23,134 nt of DNA from a virus: positions 1-23,134 of the IMG/VR virus record IMGVR_UViG_3300044678_000715; one strand, given 5' to 3'. Below, piece after piece: positions 20,668-23,134 of this stretch. The stretch's first letter is position 1; each line of letters starts with the position of its first letter. Under the pieces are notes generated by a model. The model was not told where the DNA came from. It saw only the letters and a list, made by a program, of their open reading frames with translations, and made no database searches. Made by a program: the position numbers and the translations under genes.

Positions 20668-22165
20668 GAGCAGCCGTCTCCAGTGCTTTTGCCTTCAGCC
20701 TGGCCGCCTCTGCCGCCGGATCGACGCTCCGCTGGCCCTGAGAAACGAGCCGCTCCTCGGGAATCACCCAGAGTTTGCAGATCGCGTTCGGATCAATGGC
20801 CCCCTCAACGACTTCGCAGGCGCCGTTCTCAAAGAAGATGCAGTTCTCGCACCGCATCCCCTGCTTGGCGAACGGGTTCTCGGTCATGTAGTGGGCGCCG
20901 TCCGGGCCTTCCTGCGGCCACGGCCCGTTCTCGACCGCGATCTGCTCGATGGCTTCGTAGAGGGCGAAGTTCGCAGGAGAGAGCGATTCCATCGGCTCTT
21001 CCTCGGCCCGCTGCTCAGCGCCTTCTTCTGGCAACTCGCGGCTCATGGCGGCCGCCTTTCGCGCAGACCAGTTCTTCGCTGGCGTGCCGCCCCAGAGGAG
21101 CCACGCAACGAAGCCGGGCTTTTCCTCGCCAGCCTTGTCCCATCCCGGTGACTTGCTGGCCTTCTCATGCCGGGCGAACCATGCGTTCATCTCGACAACG
21201 TGGTCTTCCGTCAACTCCTCGCGCCTCGCAATCTTGTTGGCGCGGGCCACGGTTTCCGGCTTCAAGCCGTCCCCAGACTTCCCTTCTTCGTGCAGCCGCA
21301 GGCCGCGCTTGGCAGCGGCCGCCATGCCGGAAGTCGGCTTGAGGCCGACAGCCCGCTGGTCGATGAACATCGGCGCCTCGCCCATAATGTTGCTGGCAGA
21401 CACCAGTTCGCTCATCTTCTTGGCAACGAAGTAGTCGGACTCTTCCCAGACGCCGTCTTCGAAGTCGTACTTTCGCACCAGCGCTGCCGGATCCTCTGGG
21501 GTCGCCTCAATCGGCTCCTCCGAGTAGTCGCCAATCGAGCCGTCGTTCATGACGTACTCGACGCGCCCCACGCCGCCGTCCCACGCAACAAACTCGCCAG
21601 CCGAATACATGGCACGCTTGGCCATGTCGAGCGCCCGTCTGCTCACGAACGTCTCGGTGGCTGGGTACGCTGGCCGCAGGACTGGGCCGACATCGAACAA
21701 GCCGTCGAAGTCGGTGATTTCCCTGAGTTGGCGGCCGTCCTGCATCCGGCTCCACCGCTCACCAGCACCCTTGACCTTGAAGGCGAATGAACTTCCGCGC
21801 ACGTCGCCTCTTTCGATGGCCTCAACAACGTCAGCCCGGCTCTCCGGGGCGTCGATTTCGTACCGCAGGCCGCGCTCATCGACAGACAGCCGCAGCGTCC
21901 CTGCGGACTCACGGCCCAGCAGGAACATCGGCTCATGGTTGTAGAGAGCGACAACGTCGGTGCCGCGCTTGATGACGTTGTCAAAAGCGCCTGGCGAAAT
22001 CCGCTCCACGAACCCGCCCAAGTCCTGACTGTCGCTGCCAAACAAGGCCGCGTAGCCGCGAATTACGACTTTCTTTTTGCCTGTCTTGTCGCAGAGGCAC
22101 CGCTCGACGGCGGTGTCGCACTCTACAAGTCGGCGCTCAATGTCTTCTCGACTCTGTCCGTCCAT
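20651..22165 (-). CDS. HK97-type prohead protease with three C-terminal accessory domains
   Basis: A 504-aa protein, more than twice the usual ~200 aa. ATG 22165 has GGAGG 10 nt upstream and overlaps the portal gene. The protease (about 30-190) shows VVIRGYAALFGSDSQDLGGF, ISPGAF, NHEP (His77), GSSFAF (Ser126) and DVGPVLRPAYPATE, which are the S78-family blocks. Residues about 188-260 (GEFVAWDGGVGRVEYV...TPEDPAALVR) look like a small SH3-like domain found in phage proteins. Residues about 280-375 (RANKIARREELTEDHV...AWFARHE...WLLWGG) match an uncharacterised phage helical domain. Residues 437-470 hold Cys439, 442, 450 and 463 (CENCIFFENGACEVVEGAID PNAIC), a likely metal-binding or Fe-S-like end. 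The protease matures the capsid; the extra domains have no known role. Confidence 0.9.
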   Translation of the reverse strand: MDGQSREDIERRLVECDTAVERCLCDKTGKKKVVIRGYAALFGSDSQDLGGFVERISPGAFDNVIKRGTDVVALYNHEPMFLLGRESAGTLRLSVDERGLRYEIDAPESRADVVEAIERGDVRGSSFAFKVKGAGERWSRMQDGRQLREITDFDGLFDVGPVLRPAYPATETFVSRRALDMAKRAMYSAGEFVAWDGGVGRVEYVMNDGSIGDYSEEPIEATPEDPAALVRKYDFEDGVWEESDYFVAKKMSELVSASNIMGEAPMFIDQRAVGLKPTSGMAAAAKRGLRLHEEGKSGDGLKPETVARANKIARREELTEDHVVEMNAWFARHEKASKSPGWDKAGEEKPGFVAWLLWGGTPAKNWSARKAAAMSRELPEEGAEQRAEEEPMESLSPANFALYEAIEQIAVENGPWPQEGPDGAHYMTENPFAKQGMRCENCIFFENGACEVVEGAIDPNAICKLWVIPEERLVSQGQRSVDPAAEAARLKAKALETAAHGRTR

Positions 22166-23134
22166 GTTTCAAGAACCTCCTCATACTTGCGACCGCTGCG
22201 ATGACATGAGAGCAGCAGTTCCCTTGTTTCGTTCATCCACGCATCAGAGAAATCATCAATGTTCAGACCGGCCGCCTTGGCCGAGTCGCACAGTTCGTTT
22301 CGCATCCGCTTTTCGTGCGCCTCGAGCCACGCCGCCAACTTGGCGGGCTTGCTGCGGCGCTCCATGATTCCGTCAGACTCGATGGATGCCAGTTTCCGCA
22401 GCGTCTGCTTGAACAGAACCAGCGCCGAGGACCGCGTGGCTTCCACTGCTGGGTCGGCTGGCATGGTCTCAGGTGCGGGTTCTTCTGCGGCCGGTTCAAC
22501 TTCTGGCTCTGGCGGCTCGACCACGAAGGACTCAAGCAGCGCCATATTGACCTGGACGAACCGCTTGTCGCCGCCGTCAATCGGGTTCATGCCTTCGGCG
22601 GATCGAATCTCATTGATCGAAAGAACGCCAAGTTGCCAGAGATCCCGAAAATACTGGGCGCGTCCGGCGTTGTCGCCGCGAAGCAGGCCGCGAACGTCGA
22701 ACTCAGCGAAGTAGTTGTCGTCGTCGAGAATCAGGTCACGCCGAACGGCACCTTCCCAGCGGCGAAGCCACGGGACGAGCGTGAACGTCACGAAGTCCAG
22801 CCCCTGCTGCTCGACCGATGAGTAGGAACTCTTGGTCAAGTCCCCGATCATGTAGACCGGAACCCGGAAGGCCCTGGCGATATCCTCGACTTGGTAGCGC
22901 CTGGTCTCAATTAGTTGGCTGGACTCATTCGTCCCAGACAGTTCCTTGACCTTGATGCCGTGCGGGAGGACGGCCGTTCGTGAGGCATTCTGTGGGCCGC
23001 GCCCGTGAATGTCGTCCCACGACTGCCGCAGCCGCTGGGCTGTCTCGGGCTTGAGCGGCTGATCGCTCTCAAGAACCACTCCGGGCTTCGCGCCGTTGCC
23101 GAAGAAAGCCCCAGAGTGGTTCTTGAGAGCGATC
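22123..23134 (-). CDS. Portal protein, HK97 family (partial, 5' end outside window)
   Basis: The frame is open to the right edge; 336 codons are visible. The first visible block, GAFFGNGAKPGVVLESDQPL, is the 'FFxNGAxPxGVLE' motif of HK97-type portals. QVEDIARAFRVPVYMIGDLT, SSYSSVEQQGLDFVTFTLVP WLRRWEGAVRRDL and FDVRGLLRGDNAGRAQYFRD, LSINEIRSAEGMNPI follow in the family order (clip, stem and crown). After residue about 205 of the visible part comes a Pro/Glu linker (EPPEPEVEPAAEEPAPETMP). A helical C-terminal extension of about 100 residues then follows. The dodecameric portal forms the vertex through which DNA is packaged. The C-terminal extension is longer than usual for this family. Confidence 0.95.
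   Translation of the reverse strand, partial: IALKNHSGAFFGNGAKPGVVLESDQPLKPETAQRLRQSWDDIHGRGPQNASRTAVLPHGIKVKELSGTNESSQLIETRRYQVEDIARAFRVPVYMIGDLTKSSYSSVEQQGLDFVTFTLVPWLRRWEGAVRRDLILDDDNYFAEFDVRGLLRGDNAGRAQYFRDLWQLGVLSINEIRSAEGMNPIDGGDKRFVQVNMALLESFVVEPPEPEVEPAAEEPAPETMPADPAVEATRSSALVLFKQTLRKLASIESDGIMERRSKPAKLAAWLEAHEKRMRNELCDSAKAAGLNIDDFSDAWMNETRELLLSCHRSGRKYEEVLETWTDRVEKTLSADL
23061..23134. repeat. Perfect 21-bp inverted repeat ending exactly at the right edge
   Basis: Bases 23061-23081 are the exact reverse complement of 23114-23134, separated by 32 bp. The outer end coincides with the last base of the window, so the true length of the repeat may be greater. Both arms lie in the portal gene and both read as plausible portal protein on the minus strand (VVLESDQ and IALKNHS). 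Either a genuine hairpin or an inverted-duplication / contig-end artefact could explain it. Confidence 0.7.

Noticed and set aside
19934-21342. Two plus-strand frames of about 405 and 414 codons
   Set aside because: Both are antisense to the protease and coiled-coil genes; their length follows from high GC and Lys/Ala/Glu codon use.
1-23134. tRNA genes, CRISPR arrays, insertion sequences, attachment sites
   Set aside because: None could be recognised by eye; no regular spaced repeats, transposase motifs or cloverleaf-like stretches were found.

Overview
The window is one late (virion) gene block of a tailed double-stranded DNA phage, almost certainly siphovirus-like, read entirely on the minus strand. 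It could be a free virus or a prophage, because no integrase, bacterial flank or attachment site is visible. Genes are packed with ATGA, TGATG, TAATG and TTGA overlaps, more than 97% of the bases are coding, and no gap exceeds 180 bases. No tRNA, CRISPR array, insertion sequence or host gene was seen. GC content is mostly about 55-65%, with AT-richer patches (about 40% in sampled lines) in the 409-aa protein at 4279-5508 and in the C-terminal half of the 525-aa protein. Host assignment is speculative. The LamG-type lectin and the short Cys-rich motifs resemble proteins I associate with phages of Planctomycetes-like environmental bacteria, but this is a weak impression.

Transcription runs from right to left. 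HEAD MODULE (23134-16821): portal (cut by the right edge), a multidomain HK97-type prohead protease, a 525-aa coiled-coil protein ending in a zinc-metallopeptidase-like domain where a scaffold gene often lies, a 97-aa unknown, a 176-nt gap with hairpins, the HK97-fold major capsid protein, and a putative decoration protein. A GT-A-like glycosyltransferase (16018-16743) follows, preceded by tandem RNA hairpins. CONNECTOR MODULE (16021-12781): a 64-aa protein, a gp6-like adaptor, two related beta-rich proteins, a head-closure protein, an HK97 gp10-like protein and a tail-terminator-like protein. TAIL MODULE (12751-7313): two related tail-tube-like proteins, tail-assembly chaperone G and its -1 frameshift product GT (slippery GGGAAAA followed by a hairpin), and a 1341-aa tape measure protein predicting a tail of roughly 200 nm.

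DISTAL TAIL AND ACCESSORY MODULE (7298-1): a third beta-rich paralogue, an unrecognised 348-aa protein, a 122-aa protein, an AT-rich 409-aa protein with a Cys cluster (a candidate receptor-binding protein), a Cys-motif protein and a 93-aa HExxH protein. Then come a helix-turn-helix-like protein, a metallophosphoesterase, a dNMP kinase, a small beta protein, a one-TM coiled-coil protein, a 90-aa fibre-adaptor-like protein and a LamG/concanavalin-like fibre protein cut by the left edge. Terminase, replication genes and a recognisable endolysin are not in the window.

The most unusual features are the capsid-adjacent glycosyltransferase, the coiled-coil/metallopeptidase fusion in the scaffold position, the protease with three extra domains, and a recurring RNA element in which AAGGAN (Shine-Dalgarno) sits in a 6-nt loop on a 4-bp stem with different but complementary stem sequences.
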